Assembly (NCBI RefSeq): GCF_900302475.1
Contig: NZ_OMOQ01000002.1
Coordinates: 619,740 to 683,739 of the forward strand
Source of the DNA: Defluviimonas aquaemixtae
GTDB lineage: Bacteria > Pseudomonadota > Alphaproteobacteria > Rhodobacterales > Rhodobacteraceae
Length of the DNA: 64,000 bases
Reading direction: 5' to 3'
Position 1 is the first letter of the stretch; the number at the start of each line of letters is the position of its first letter. This document shows positions 1 to 8,329 of the stretch, in pieces. The notes beneath the pieces are model-generated. The model ran no database searches, was not told the DNA's origin, and was given only the letters and a program-made list of their open reading frames with translations. Position numbers and translations under genes: made by a program.

Positions 1-900
1 TTAGGATCGGCAGCGGGGGCGTCACTGAGCCGTCGACAGTGCCATGACAGGCCGCATGGGCGAGCCGTACCACCGGACCCTCGGCCTCCGCGAAGGGCAC
101 CCCGCTCGCCCGGATCACCGCCCCGTCCCGGGCGCGCTCCCAGAGCCACTGGCTCGCTGCGATCTCCACACCGGTTTGCGGGATGTCTGAAGAAGCCTTC
201 ACATCGTCATCGTACAAGAGTGCGACTGGGGCCTCCACCGCCGCCGCCGGTCTGGTCGGCGCGCTGGCCTCGTCACTGGCCTCGTTCCCGGGGCCGGCAT
301 AAAGACCCCGGCTCAGGGCAAAGATCGGCAGCGCGCCGGCGCTGCGCACCGTCAGCCCCTCAGGCGCCCCGGATGCTACCGGCAAGTTGTGGAATGCGCC
401 CATTGTGCAGACCGTCACCTGGGAGACTCCCTCCAGAGCCCCGCTCGCCTCCAGAGGCGTCCAGATCAGCTGGCGCATCCCCCGCTCGATCTCGGACCAG
501 GCGGTGCCGAGCATCGCCTCGGGCAGGGGCTCGGGCTTGTCGGCACCGGGCCGGTCCGGCGACTTCCGCACACCGCCTCGGGCAACGCTCAGCGAAGCGC
601 CCGCACGCCTGAACAGCGCCGCCAAGTCCGCCACCCCGGGGACATCCTCCGAGGGCGTCGGCGCATGCACCAGACGCGGCGCGCCGGTCTTGCCCAGCAC
701 CCAAAGGTGGCTCGTCGTAACCTTCTCCGCCGCCTCGGCATCGGGGTCTTCATGCGGGAGAACCAGCACCAGAAGCTCCTCCGCCCCCAGCCCAGACTGC
801 AGCCGCTCCACCGTGATCTGCTTCACGGGGTCCGCCAGGATCTCGTACCCCGGCACCTCGGCCGCCGCAGCCTTCAGCGCCTCGTAGCGCTTGCGGGCCG
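1..900. repeat. 900-bp near-identical CHAT-domain repeat, left copy
   Basis: Positions 1-900 match 12031-12930 base for base except at 96 and 110. Homology ends sharply at 900, at the codons for KRYEALKA in both genes. It continues out of the window on the left, so the full length is unknown. Confidence 0.95.
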
Positions 901-2899
901 CCGCAACTTTCGCGCGTCTAGAGTGCATGTCCGTGGAAGATGCAGACATTCGACTTACTGCATCATCTTTTGGCCCATCGTATACTTCGTCGAGGGCACG
1001 TAGCATAACGGCTCTATAGTCACCCCTGCGGATCGCCCCAGAGGGGTCCTCGAGGTTCCGCAGTTCCCTTTCAGCTGCCCTCAACCGAATCCGATGTGTC
1101 GCAAATTGCCGAACCAGAGGATCGATCTTTCCGCCATCCAAGTCAGCCAACATCTCATCGGCTATCTGAAGAACCATTTGCCAACCATGAAATGAAAGCA
1201 ATATTTCTGGGAGAGCATCTGCAAAAAGCGATGCGCGATCGAGGCATAGCTTCAGCCCCCACGACGATAGCTCCTGAAGGCTCCGCCTCGCAGCTACAGC
1301 ATGGCTGTTTTGTACCTCTACTAGCGGGACATCCAAAAACTGAGCAATTCTCAGAATCCCATCCTTTAGCCACTCAAGGTCCTGTTCGATATCGAACTGC
1401 GAGAATAATCTTGCTTTGACTTTGTAGGCTCTAGACAAAGCCTGTATATCCCGCGGCGAGAGGAGCCCTTCGCTAACGACTTCGATAGCACTTTCAACAG
1501 TCGTGAGCGCGGCTGCAACATCCCCCAAGCTGCTCAAGCAGAGCGCTTTCTCAATCAACGCATCGGCAACTTCAATGCGATACGCTTCCCTTTCCTTGTT
1601 TCCCAAGTTTTTGAAGTAGAGCTCTATCGCTATATCAAGGTTGGACAAGGCAGTTTCGTTGAGGCCAAACCGAGCGTCCATCTCTGCACGAGCCACGAGG
1701 TTGAGGGATCGTTCAAACTCGATGGCCAACTGTGACCCAAGCACCGGACTGTGCTCATAAATCTGCTCCGCTCTTTCGAAGGCCAATCTGGCGAGCCTCA
1801 AATTTAGGATGGCATGACCTTCCATTTCACGCCGGAGAGCGCGAAGCCCAACGATGACATGCCAGCAACCGCACTCAGAAGCCACCAAGGCACGCAATCG
1901 AGCGAGATCAAAGCTGTCAACCGACATCGAGACCTGTGCAAGGCGATCCTCGATTGAACAGATCTTTTCTAGAACGGAATCAGGTCTTAACATTAAGTGC
2001 CGTAAACCTCCAATTCCTACAAATTCTTGTCGACTGATGCGAGCTTCTAAGTAATCAATTTGAGCAATCTCAAACTGCAACTCTCCTCTACGCTTGTCCT
2101 GTCGCCGCGCATATTTCAGGCTGTCATTAGCATCGCGTATGAACCCAAGTTTCGAAAGGCATCGTGCTTTCCCAATGGCTAGTCTTATGCGAGCGGCGCG
2201 ATATTCCGTGTTTTTCGAAGAGAAATGGCTCTCATAGATGCTAAGGGCATCAGAGTAACTGCTTGCTGCCTTCTGAAACTGCCCCATTTTCTCGCTGCAG
2301 CGGCCGCGGCCTTCAAGAAGCATCAAGAGCGTGTTCCTGTTAGGTGGATCTTGAATTCTCGAATGCTCCTGGAAGAAGAAGTGGGCGGCTTCGTCATACT
2401 TTTCGAGCGCGTTAGCCGTGTCACCCATTCTTTCAAGACATTCGCCATAATTTCGGGCGAGAATTGCTCTATCTTGGTCATACGTTGACGATCTACCAAG
2501 CCTCCGAGGGTCAGAATAGAGAGTTGACGCCGTACGGAATGAGGAATTGGCTAATTCAAGGTTTCCAAGAATGTAGTTGGCTACTCCGCGATTCACGGAT
2601 AATACTGCTCGAGCCAAATCCCACTCTGGATCAGATAGGGTTTGCTCTTCACGAGCCAGGCGAACTTGGAGATGCTCGGCGAGTTGGAGGGCCGAAGCAA
2701 GTTGCTTCTCGACTAGTAGATCCGAGAGTTTACGACTAAGGCTTTCGAGTTCCGCTAGGGAGATATCCGTCTCAGTCTTTGAGAGTAGCGCCTCCAGCCA
2801 ACGATATTGACCGATATGCCCTTCCAGAAGGCTTTTGAACCTTGTCGGGGGTTGCTCGAGTCGCTTCTTCACCCAAAACTCCCGTAGAGTAGCGTTCAA
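1..2899 (-). CDS. TPR-CHAT peptidase B (C-terminus beyond window)
   Basis: An uninterrupted frame runs leftward from about 2899 off the window edge, about 966 codons so far. The N-terminal two thirds are helical with TPR-like repeats (for example EKYDEAAHFFF and KAASSYSDALSIYE). From about position 900 to 1 it becomes a CHAT (caspase-like) domain that reads almost residue for residue like the CHAT domain of peptidase A at 11408-14749; the catalytic-His motif AHAACHG is present, and the catalytic Cys lies outside the window. CHAT proteins are cysteine peptidases usually activated by a sensor domain. The start is unsure: TTG at 2899 or GTG at 2872 follow an in-frame TAA at 2902, while an ATG at 2930 opens another frame, so an early frameshift is possible. 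It is the last visible gene of the 4949-leftward operon. The N-terminal part (about 900-2900) is clearly less GC-rich than the CHAT part. Confidence 0.8.
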   Translation of the reverse strand, partial: MNATLREFWVKKRLEQPPTRFKSLLEGHIGQYRWLEALLSKTETDISLAELESLSRKLSDLLVEKQLASALQLAEHLQVRLAREEQTLSDPEWDLARAVLSVNRGVANYILGNLELANSSFRTASTLYSDPRRLGRSSTYDQDRAILARNYGECLERMGDTANALEKYDEAAHFFFQEHSRIQDPPNRNTLLMLLEGRGRCSEKMGQFQKAASSYSDALSIYESHFSSKNTEYRAARIRLAIGKARCLSKLGFIRDANDSLKYARRQDKRRGELQFEIAQIDYLEARISRQEFVGIGGLRHLMLRPDSVLEKICSIEDRLAQVSMSVDSFDLARLRALVASECGCWHVIVGLRALRREMEGHAILNLRLARLAFERAEQIYEHSPVLGSQLAIEFERSLNLVARAEMDARFGLNETALSNLDIAIELYFKNLGNKEREAYRIEVADALIEKALCLSSLGDVAAALTTVESAIEVVSEGLLSPRDIQALSRAYKVKARLFSQFDIEQDLEWLKDGILRIAQFLDVPLVEVQNSHAVAARRSLQELSSWGLKLCLDRASLFADALPEILLSFHGWQMVLQIADEMLADLDGGKIDPLVRQFATHRIRLRAAERELRNLEDPSGAIRRGDYRAVMLRALDEVYDGPKDDAVSRMSASSTDMHSRRAKVAAARKRYEALKAAAAEVPGYEILADPVKQITVERLQSGLGAEELLVLVLPHEDPDAEAAEKVTTSHLWVLGKTGAPRLVHAPTPSEDVPGVADLAALFRRAGASLSVARGGVRKSPDRPGADKPEPLPEAMLGTAWSEIERGMRQLIWTPLEASGALEGVSQVTVCTMGAFHNLPVASGAPEGLTVRSAGALPIFALSRGLYAGPGNEASDEASAPTRPAAAVEAPVALLYDDDVKASSDIPQTGVEIAASQWLWERARDGAVIRASGVPFAEAEGPVVRLAHAACHGTVDGSVTPPLPIL

Positions 2900-2948
2900 T
2901 TACGAGCGCTTCTTGAAGAACGCCGCGCATGCTTACAATGATGTCGGA

Positions 2949-3440
2949 TTAGATACACTCTGTCGACTGTTCTGGATTGTCATTCCGCCGCTCCTTCCGA
3001 ACTGCTGCCATCCCCACCTGTCGAAGCACCTCCTTCCTGCTCATGGGGGTGCCGTTGATGAAGAGGTCTGGGTTTTGGTCATCGGGGAGCTGGGCGGCAC
3101 GGGCGCGGGCTTCGGGGGTCGTGAGACCGGCGTCTTCCCAGGCGGCTTCGATAGTTCGAGCGAGGCGCTCCTGTTCAATGCGATCCTCGCGCCACTCCTC
3201 GAGGATCAGCCGGTACTCGTCCCGGGCGCCCTGCCAGAAGCCGGCGATACCGGCGCCGAGCATGATCAGCCAGAGCCGGACCGGCCAGAGGATCATGGCA
3301 AAGATGCCGACAAGGCTGCAGCCGAGCCAGGCGAAGGCGCGAGTCGTGGTTTCAACCACGGCGGCATCCACCCGTTCCCCAAAACTTTGGGGGGCGGGTT
3401 TGCGGGTCGTCTTGCGACGGGCCGATTTGCGCGCGGTCAT
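2949..3440 (-). CDS. Two-TM basic-N-terminus membrane protein
   Basis: A 163-residue protein I do not recognise. The first 20 or so residues are rich in Lys/Arg (MTARKSARRK). Residues about 37-68 form one or two hydrophobic segments (AWLGCSLVGIFAMILWPV and a following stretch), and then comes a charged helical cytoplasmic tail with Asp/Glu/Arg. Its start overlaps the stop of the PH-domain gene by 4 bp (ATGA), so translational coupling is likely. A site resembling a ribosome binding site, GGGG, precedes the ATG. The position between the bPH protein and CHAT peptidase B suggests a membrane component of the same machine; that is inference from context. Confidence 0.7.
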   Translation of the reverse strand: MTARKSARRKTTRKPAPQSFGERVDAAVVETTTRAFAWLGCSLVGIFAMILWPVRLWLIMLGAGIAGFWQGARDEYRLILEEWREDRIEQERLARTIEAAWEDAGLTTPEARARAAQLPDDQNPDLFINGTPMSRKEVLRQVGMAAVRKERRNDNPEQSTECI

Positions 3441-3862
3441 GACAGGATCCCCTTCCGCCGGCGCGGGCCTGATGTCTTGGCGATGGACCGGGTGCCCGTG
3501 TCGACCCCTCGGGCGGCCATGGCCCGACCTATGGCCGCGGAGACCGAAAGCGGACGAGACAGGTCCTGGAAGATGAAGGTCTTTCCGCCGGACCCGGCGA
3601 CGATGACGTCACCGTACCCCAGAAGTCGGCCCGCCAGGCTCTGCGAGACGTCCTTCGACTCGATCTGACCCAGCCGCATGCTCTGTGTGCGGGTGGCCAG
3701 GATCCCGGTCTTGGTCAGAATCCGGCGATCGGTTATGACCACCCCTTCGAAGAGGTTCAGGAGCCAGAAAGACCGCAGGTTGGCCAGCCAGTGATAGCGG
3801 GCCCGGAGAACCACACGTTCTCCAGGCTCGAGGCATGTGTCGATGTAGGATTTGAGGCGCAT
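3437..3862 (-). CDS. bacterial PH-domain (bPH_2/DUF304-like) protein
   Basis: A 141-residue protein with the hallmarks of the bPH_2 family: a lead-in EPGERVVLRARYHW, then a strand pair with ITDRRILTKTG and a later SLAGRLLGYGDVIVAG-type strand-turn. Such domains are usually found in small membrane-proximal proteins (YdbS/YdbT type) and are thought to help protein assembly at the membrane. This one has at most one weak hydrophobic stretch (LRSFWLLNLFEGVV). A good ribosome binding site (GGGAGA) precedes the ATG, 3 bp after the polytopic membrane gene. It overlaps the next gene by 4 bp. The C-terminal 20 residues are basic. Confidence 0.8.
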   Translation of the reverse strand: MRLKSYIDTCLEPGERVVLRARYHWLANLRSFWLLNLFEGVVITDRRILTKTGILATRTQSMRLGQIESKDVSQSLAGRLLGYGDVIVAGSGGKTFIFQDLSRPLSVSAAIGRAMAARGVDTGTRSIAKTSGPRRRKGILS

Positions 3863-3865
3863 GGC

Positions 3866-4906
3866 TCAGGTCTCCCTTCCGCTGCGCAGGAGGCTGTCGA
3901 GGGAGATCGCCCCCGTGTGATCGGGCTCCGGTGTAGACGGCCGCTTAGGCGCCGCCCCGACGGCCGTGCCCGCTCGCCTCAGCAGCGGCCAGCGCAGAAG
4001 CAGGAGGCCTGCCGCCACTGCCAGAGTGGTCGGAAGATCGAGGTCGAGCCCGTCCCGGATCAGCAGAGCGGCCGCAAGGGTAGGCACAAGCACCGGCCAA
4101 ATCAGGCCCGCAGGCACGAGCACCCAATTCAGGGGTGCCGGCAGCAGATCCGTCATCTGAATGGCTAAGGCCAAGGGCGCGGCCAGGACGAGGCCGGCGA
4201 TCCGCAAGCCGAGTCCCGAGGGGTCCTTGAGCGTGCTCTTGAAGGCGAGGACGCCACCGATTGTCGCGGCACACCAGGTCAGCGGGATGATCATGGACAT
4301 CGGCACCGGGGCCATCGCCCAGCTCTCGGCGTTCCACGTCATCAGGAGCCATACCGCCAGCAGGGCGATCGGTGCGAAGGCCACGGCGATGCCGACGCGC
4401 AGGGCCAGCCTGGCGAAGAGCACGACCAAGACGCCCATGAGGACGATGCCTAGGTCATTGGTCTCGGCGATGGTTCCCCGCAGGTCTAGTTGGGCGTAGG
4501 CCTCAAAGACCATCGACGTGGGCATGAGATAGAAGGTGTCGGCGACGAACACGCCATCGACACCAAGCGTGGCGGCAGCGGCTGGATCCTCACCGCCGAA
4601 GGCAAGAACAAGGTCCCCCACCGCCGGGCTCACGACTGCGGCAAGCTGGTCCGATGGGATCCAGAGCAAGCCCGGATCACCAAATCCCATGGGGCGGACC
4701 GCAGCGAAGACCGGATCGGCGCTCGTGTCACCGATATCGGCGAGAAGCCCCAGCAGCACGATCTCCTGCTGCTGGGTCCACCAGACTATCGCGATGGCGG
4801 TAAGCATGAGCCCCGCCACCATCAGGCGAGCGATCGCGGGTGGAATGAGGGTGAAGGCGAGCGACGCCGCCGCGTAGATGAAGGTTGCGCCTTTAGTCGT
4901 TTGCAT
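3866..4906 (-). CDS. Polytopic inner-membrane protein of the CHAT island
   Basis: A 346-residue hydrophobic protein with about eight predicted TM segments: two near the N-terminus (LAFTLIPPAIARLMVAGL, LMLTAIAIVWW), a soluble loop of about 90 residues, then five or six more between roughly residues 150 and 310, and a charged tail of about 35 residues. No known family motif is seen. The ATG lies inside the end of an upstream 18-codon ORF (4893-4949), suggesting coupled translation. It is the first large gene of the transcription unit behind the motif at 5002-5029. A membrane anchor, pore or sensor for the protease system is possible, but nothing in the sequence shows which. Confidence 0.75.
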   Translation of the reverse strand: MQTTKGATFIYAAASLAFTLIPPAIARLMVAGLMLTAIAIVWWTQQQEIVLLGLLADIGDTSADPVFAAVRPMGFGDPGLLWIPSDQLAAVVSPAVGDLVLAFGGEDPAAAATLGVDGVFVADTFYLMPTSMVFEAYAQLDLRGTIAETNDLGIVLMGVLVVLFARLALRVGIAVAFAPIALLAVWLLMTWNAESWAMAPVPMSMIIPLTWCAATIGGVLAFKSTLKDPSGLGLRIAGLVLAAPLALAIQMTDLLPAPLNWVLVPAGLIWPVLVPTLAAALLIRDGLDLDLPTTLAVAAGLLLLRWPLLRRAGTAVGAAPKRPSTPEPDHTGAISLDSLLRSGRET

Positions 4907-4949
4907 GGGCCATCTCCTTCGCGAGGCTCGAGAGCGCGGTGTTGGTCAT
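4893..4949 (-). CDS. 18-residue leader ORF overlapping the membrane-protein start
   Basis: A short ORF (MTNTALSSLAKEMAHAND) with an AGGAG ribosome binding site 6-7 bases before its ATG. It ends inside the downstream gene, 14 bp past that gene's ATG, so a ribosome finishing it is placed at the next start. The binding site is one arm of a possible hairpin (CTCCTG, 8-base loop, CAGGAG), which could hide it. The ATG is 53 bases after the repeated promoter-like motif. It could be a coupling leader or a very small membrane-associated protein. Evidence is architectural only. Confidence 0.4.
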   Translation of the reverse strand: MTNTALSSLAKEMAHAND

Positions 4950-5001
4950 GGGATCACTCCTGTGATGTCCCAGGAGCCGATCCGCCTGGGTACATGGGGG
5001 T

Positions 5002-5029
5002 ATCAGCGGCGCGGCGCGGTGGTTTGCCG
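5002..5029 (-). promoter_or_regulatory. Bipartite island motif, copy a
   Basis: The minus strand reads CGGCAAAC, 13 bases, CGCTGAT. It is one of six same-strand copies confined to the CHAT island. It lies 53 bases upstream of the 18-codon leader ORF that begins the operon running through the membrane, PH, two-TM and CHAT-B genes. The shape (an AAC-containing box, about 15 bases, a CTGA box) resembles promoters read by ECF sigma factors, though an activator site is also possible. Confidence 0.6.
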
Positions 5030-5099
5030 GTGGCCGTGCAAAAATCTTGGGGTAGGGGCGGTGTCGGCCGGACGAGAGGCCGGGTCGACACCGGGTGCC

Positions 5100-6188
5100 T
5101 CAGCCCGCGCGGTTGGCGCGGACCTCGGCCTCGCTTTGCGGATTGTTGTCGTTGGCCGGATCGCCATGCACCGGCTGCGGTTCAACGGCCCGCACCTCTG
5201 CGGCGGTCTCCTCCTGCCGACACAAGCTGCGGAAGACATAGCCAAGCACAACCAGGGGCGAGATCTCGACTCCAAGGCTGATCATCACTGCCACGAATAC
5301 GGTCAGGACCACGATCTCGATCTCCACGCCATCCGGTGCCATGTACCGAGCAATTTCGAGGAAGCGCAGAAGGTAGGGGTTCTGGGCCTCTTCCACGTCG
5401 AAGACCGAGCCCAGAGAGATGCCCGAAAGCGCTGTGTCACGCGCCTCCTGAACAGCGGCAAGATCCGTGGCCAGTGTCTCGGCCAGGGCAGCCATGGCGG
5501 CTTCTTCGCGCGTCCGGAGTTCGTCCGTCCGGGAGGCGAAGGTCGCGCGCTCGAGCTCGATGTTGCGCTCGAAGTCCTGGTACCTCGGGCCGTAAAACTC
5601 GCCGTTGATCACGTTGTCGCGCTCGGCGTCGAGACCCTCCTGAAGCTCCGCCATTCGGCTCAGGTGCGCTGCGGAAAGCTGCGTGCGTTCTGCCTCATAA
5701 GACTGACGGATTACCTCTCGCTGCCTTGCCGCCGCGGCTTCAAGACGGGCTGTTTCGCTGGAGAACCTGGTTTCCGTGCCTTCTAGCAGGCTGGCCAGGC
5801 GACGTTCGGCGTTGGGGCTGATGGTTTGCCCGCCGATTACCAGCAAGGTCATGACTAGGCTTACGGTGATAAGGAAGGCATGAACGGCCCGGGGCAAGAG
5901 CGTGCGCCATCCCCGACGCCGCACCAGGTGCTGGGCGGCGACGTAGATCAGGGCGACCTTGGCGGCGTTGAGACCTGCAGCCAGACCCTCGGCTACGGTG
6001 ACTCCGCTGCCTGCAAAGAGCGGACGCGCGCCCAGAGTACCGAGGATCTGGGCATAGGCCATCGCCTCGAAGCGGTAGCTCAAGTAGAGCAACAATGCGG
6101 CCGAGGCGGCCGCTCCGAGCAGGATCAGTGTGTCGATCGCGCTGCGCGCAATTGTGGTCGTTGGCGAGAAGGAGTTGGAGGTGGGCAT
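5100..6188 (-). CDS. Membrane protein with a large coiled-coil loop
   Basis: A 362-residue protein. Three TM segments lie in the first 130 residues (IDTLILLGAAASAALLLYL; a helix around AAGLNAAKVALIYVAA; AFLITVSLVMTLLVIGG). About 150 residues of charged coiled coil follow (repeated Glu/Arg/Ala heptads from about residue 145 to 260), then a C-terminal TM segment (IEIVVLTVFVAVMISLGV) and a polar tail. The start was set at the ATG at 6188 because GGAG precedes it and because an upstream in-frame ATG at 6242 lies inside the repeated promoter motif, before any likely transcript start. It stands alone between two motif copies. No family recognised; a scaffold or signal-relay role is inference. Confidence 0.7.
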   Translation of the reverse strand: MPTSNSFSPTTTIARSAIDTLILLGAAASAALLLYLSYRFEAMAYAQILGTLGARPLFAGSGVTVAEGLAAGLNAAKVALIYVAAQHLVRRRGWRTLLPRAVHAFLITVSLVMTLLVIGGQTISPNAERRLASLLEGTETRFSSETARLEAAAARQREVIRQSYEAERTQLSAAHLSRMAELQEGLDAERDNVINGEFYGPRYQDFERNIELERATFASRTDELRTREEAAMAALAETLATDLAAVQEARDTALSGISLGSVFDVEEAQNPYLLRFLEIARYMAPDGVEIEIVVLTVFVAVMISLGVEISPLVVLGYVFRSLCRQEETAAEVRAVEPQPVHGDPANDNNPQSEAEVRANRAG

Positions 6189-6240
6189 CTGAGGCTCCGG
6201 AGTTGGCAAGGGCGCTCCCGATGACCGCCCCTGTTTCCCC

Positions 6241-6267
6241 ATCAGCCCGGCTGCCCCCGGTTTGCCG
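6241..6267 (-). promoter_or_regulatory. Bipartite island motif, copy b
   Basis: The minus strand reads CGGCAAAC, 12 bases, GGCTGAT. It sits 53 bases upstream of the ATG at 6188, the same distance as in copies a and d. It overlaps the upstream ATG at 6242, which argues against that start. The leader between motif and ATG holds a GGGCG/CGCCC stem, and the GGAG site lies in a CTCCGGAG palindrome. Confidence 0.6.
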
Positions 6268-6274
6268 CCTCAGG

Positions 6275-6907
6275 TCATTTTTTTGTCCAGAGCTGGATCC
6301 GCACCGTGCTATCATCCTCAAGACAGGTCTCCGCCCGGTCCAATGGCACCTCTTCTCCTGCGTGATCCGTGAGCACGAAGAAGAGCCGCATGCTGTTGGT
6401 GTTGGCGTGCAATTCGAACTCCACATCCTCGATCCGGACCCCATCGACAAAGAGCAGGACGCCCTCGGCCTCGAGGCCTTTGCCAACCCAGGTGAAGTCA
6501 GCGCGATGACGATCGCCACGGGCCTTGATCATGTCGTTGCCCTTTGACGGGAACCAACCGCCATCGGCCTCCGAGGAATGAGACCGCGCGTATGTGCCGG
6601 TTCTCAACTCAGCTTCCCACCCGGGTTCAAACGAAGGAACGATCACGGGCTTTTTCTTGTCACGGAACGCCGAGAGCTCAACGACGTTGTCATGGGTGGC
6701 CGCCAGTTCTGCCGGCGTTGAAGCGACGTCAGAAGTGCCATCCTCGTCCGGCGCGCTCAGGAGTTCCTCGGTCAGCCAAGACGGATCTGCAATCAATGCT
6801 TCCATCTTTGCCTTCGTCTCCGCAAGTCGTCGCTGCTCTTCTCTCTTGTTGGCGGCAAGGACCACTTCTTCGAAGAAGCGGGCACTTTCTTTGTAAGGTC
6901 CAGACAT
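6275..6907 (-). CDS. 210-aa protein of unknown function
   Basis: I do not recognise this protein. The first 50 residues are a charged helix (ARFFEEVVLAANKREEQRRL), followed by an acidic, probably disordered linker. The C-terminal 110 residues look like a beta-rich domain (ADFTWVGKGLEAEGVLLFVD, then MRLFFVLTDHAGEEVPLD) with no catalytic motif that I can name. A strong AAAGGA site stands 6 bases before the ATG, and the stop of the 473-aa gene is only 3 bases upstream, so it is the last gene of that operon. The beta domain could be a ligand-binding or substrate domain for the peptidases; this is a guess. Confidence 0.7.
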   Translation of the reverse strand: MSGPYKESARFFEEVVLAANKREEQRRLAETKAKMEALIADPSWLTEELLSAPDEDGTSDVASTPAELAATHDNVVELSAFRDKKKPVIVPSFEPGWEAELRTGTYARSHSSEADGGWFPSKGNDMIKARGDRHRADFTWVGKGLEAEGVLLFVDGVRIEDVEFELHANTNSMRLFFVLTDHAGEEVPLDRAETCLEDDSTVRIQLWTKK

Positions 6908-6910
6908 GTG

Positions 6911-8329
6911 TTATCCTTTCGTCCATTGGACGCGGAGCTGGTGCTCGATGTTGGGTGGGGCCTCGATGGCCTGACATAGTTCGGAGATGGATGTGCCGTG
7001 AGCGGCGAGAATGGTTGCCATTCCATCGCGCTCGATCTTCCTGACAAGACGCTTTAGGCGGTCGCCCGTCAATGCCTTGCTGTCGCTATAGATGTTGGAC
7101 ATGCGTTGGACGTGCTCCTCTGGCAGTCCCGCTTCATCCAAAAAATCCCTCCGAGTCTTTACCGCTTCCGCCGCCGACAACTGGTAGTCCAGTTCCAGTT
7201 CGTGGAGTCTGAGATCAAGTTCCATGTCAGCACGCGATTCTTGCAACTCAGCTTGCCCAGACTCCGCCCCCGAGCCGGTGCCCAGCTCCGCGCGGAGTCT
7301 CTCGATTTTCTCGACGAGGCGAAACACCGGACGAATATTGTCACAAAAATACAAAACCGCTGTCTCCGCCCAACGACGAAACTGTTCACTCATAGCTTCA
7401 TCGCCAGGGAGCTGGTCGATCGAGTTTGCACCACCTTGAGCGTCAATGTTGGCGGTAACCTTGGCGTCAACCCGGTCGAGCCCGGATGCGACATGCTCCC
7501 CATCATCGGCGCCATCCTCGTTGATCGACATCCAGTCGGGCGGGACCTTCAGTACTTTCGCTTCATCCTCCGTGAATTTCGGGCGCTTCCTGGCAAGCAG
7601 CCAGTCCTCCGCGTCTTTCCATGGATCTTCCCCGCGTAGCTCAGCTTCCTGCTGCCTCGCCTTGCAACGGCGCCAGATTTTGAAAAGTTCCGGCGGGATG
7701 CTCATCGGGTAGTCATCTCTTGGAATATCGCTCAGCATGAGTTTCGGAACGCTGAAGCAGTAGTAGTTCAGAATCTTCTGGACATCCCTATAGGTCGGTG
7801 CCCGCTGTTCTGGGCCTATCGGCTCAAAGAGCTTGTCACGGTCCTTGTAGAGTTTCTTGTAAACACGCTGCATGCATTGCCCTGCTATGTCGAGCGCGGT
7901 AATGCTGACCGCAGGCCGGCCACTGGACTTTCGCTCGCTGGCTGCGTCCCGCAGTTTTCGGTCGTGCCTCCTTGCCGTTCGAGCGGCTTTCCCCTGCACC
8001 ATTGCCATAATGATGGTGTCTGATTCATCCAGAATGGCATCGAGCACGTCTCGCTCAAGCGGCGTATCCAGGTTCTCCGGTACCGCAGCAAAATACGTCC
8101 AATTGTGCTTCTTCGGGTCCGGGTGCCGGAACGGTACGAGGAAGTTAATAGCGAAGATGATTTCCGCTATCTCAGGACTCAAAGTGCCCGTGTCCTCCGG
8201 CAATTTCTCGAAAGTTGTGTTGCCGGTTGGGTTGCCGGTCTCGAGGCGAGGGCTGCCTCCGCTCCGCCCATCGGCGGATCGGGTGAGGCCAGTTTCAAAG
8301 GCACTTATGGCCCGCTCCAGCTTTATCAT
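6911..8329 (-). CDS. 473-aa protein of unknown function
   Basis: A soluble, mostly helical protein with no domain that I can name. Features: a low-complexity start, a conserved-looking middle block around ILNYYCFSVPKLMLSDIP and LFKIWRRCKARQQEAE, and a C-terminal coiled region with strongly alternating Leu/Glu/Arg (residues about 370-440). The start at 8329 was chosen because its ATG overlaps the papain-gene stop (ATGA) and follows GGAGGAGG; a longer upstream frame only mirrors the papain gene. Tight coupling to the peptidase suggests a direct partner, substrate or regulator. Confidence 0.7.
   Translation of the reverse strand: MIKLERAISAFETGLTRSADGRSGGSPRLETGNPTGNTTFEKLPEDTGTLSPEIAEIIFAINFLVPFRHPDPKKHNWTYFAAVPENLDTPLERDVLDAILDESDTIIMAMVQGKAARTARRHDRKLRDAASERKSSGRPAVSITALDIAGQCMQRVYKKLYKDRDKLFEPIGPEQRAPTYRDVQKILNYYCFSVPKLMLSDIPRDDYPMSIPPELFKIWRRCKARQQEAELRGEDPWKDAEDWLLARKRPKFTEDEAKVLKVPPDWMSINEDGADDGEHVASGLDRVDAKVTANIDAQGGANSIDQLPGDEAMSEQFRRWAETAVLYFCDNIRPVFRLVEKIERLRAELGTGSGAESGQAELQESRADMELDLRLHELELDYQLSAAEAVKTRRDFLDEAGLPEEHVQRMSNIYSDSKALTGDRLKRLVRKIERDGMATILAAHGTSISELCQAIEAPPNIEHQLRVQWTKG

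Noticed and set aside
2835..3668. A 277-codon plus-strand ORF, and similar long plus-strand ORFs in 1-17 kb
   Set aside because: They are antisense shadows of the minus-strand operon, which has ribosome binding sites, overlaps and domain content.
6275..6907. A gasdermin-like pore protein as CHAT target
   Set aside because: Neither this protein nor its neighbours shows a gasdermin-like pattern; only membrane proteins with ordinary TM helices are present.
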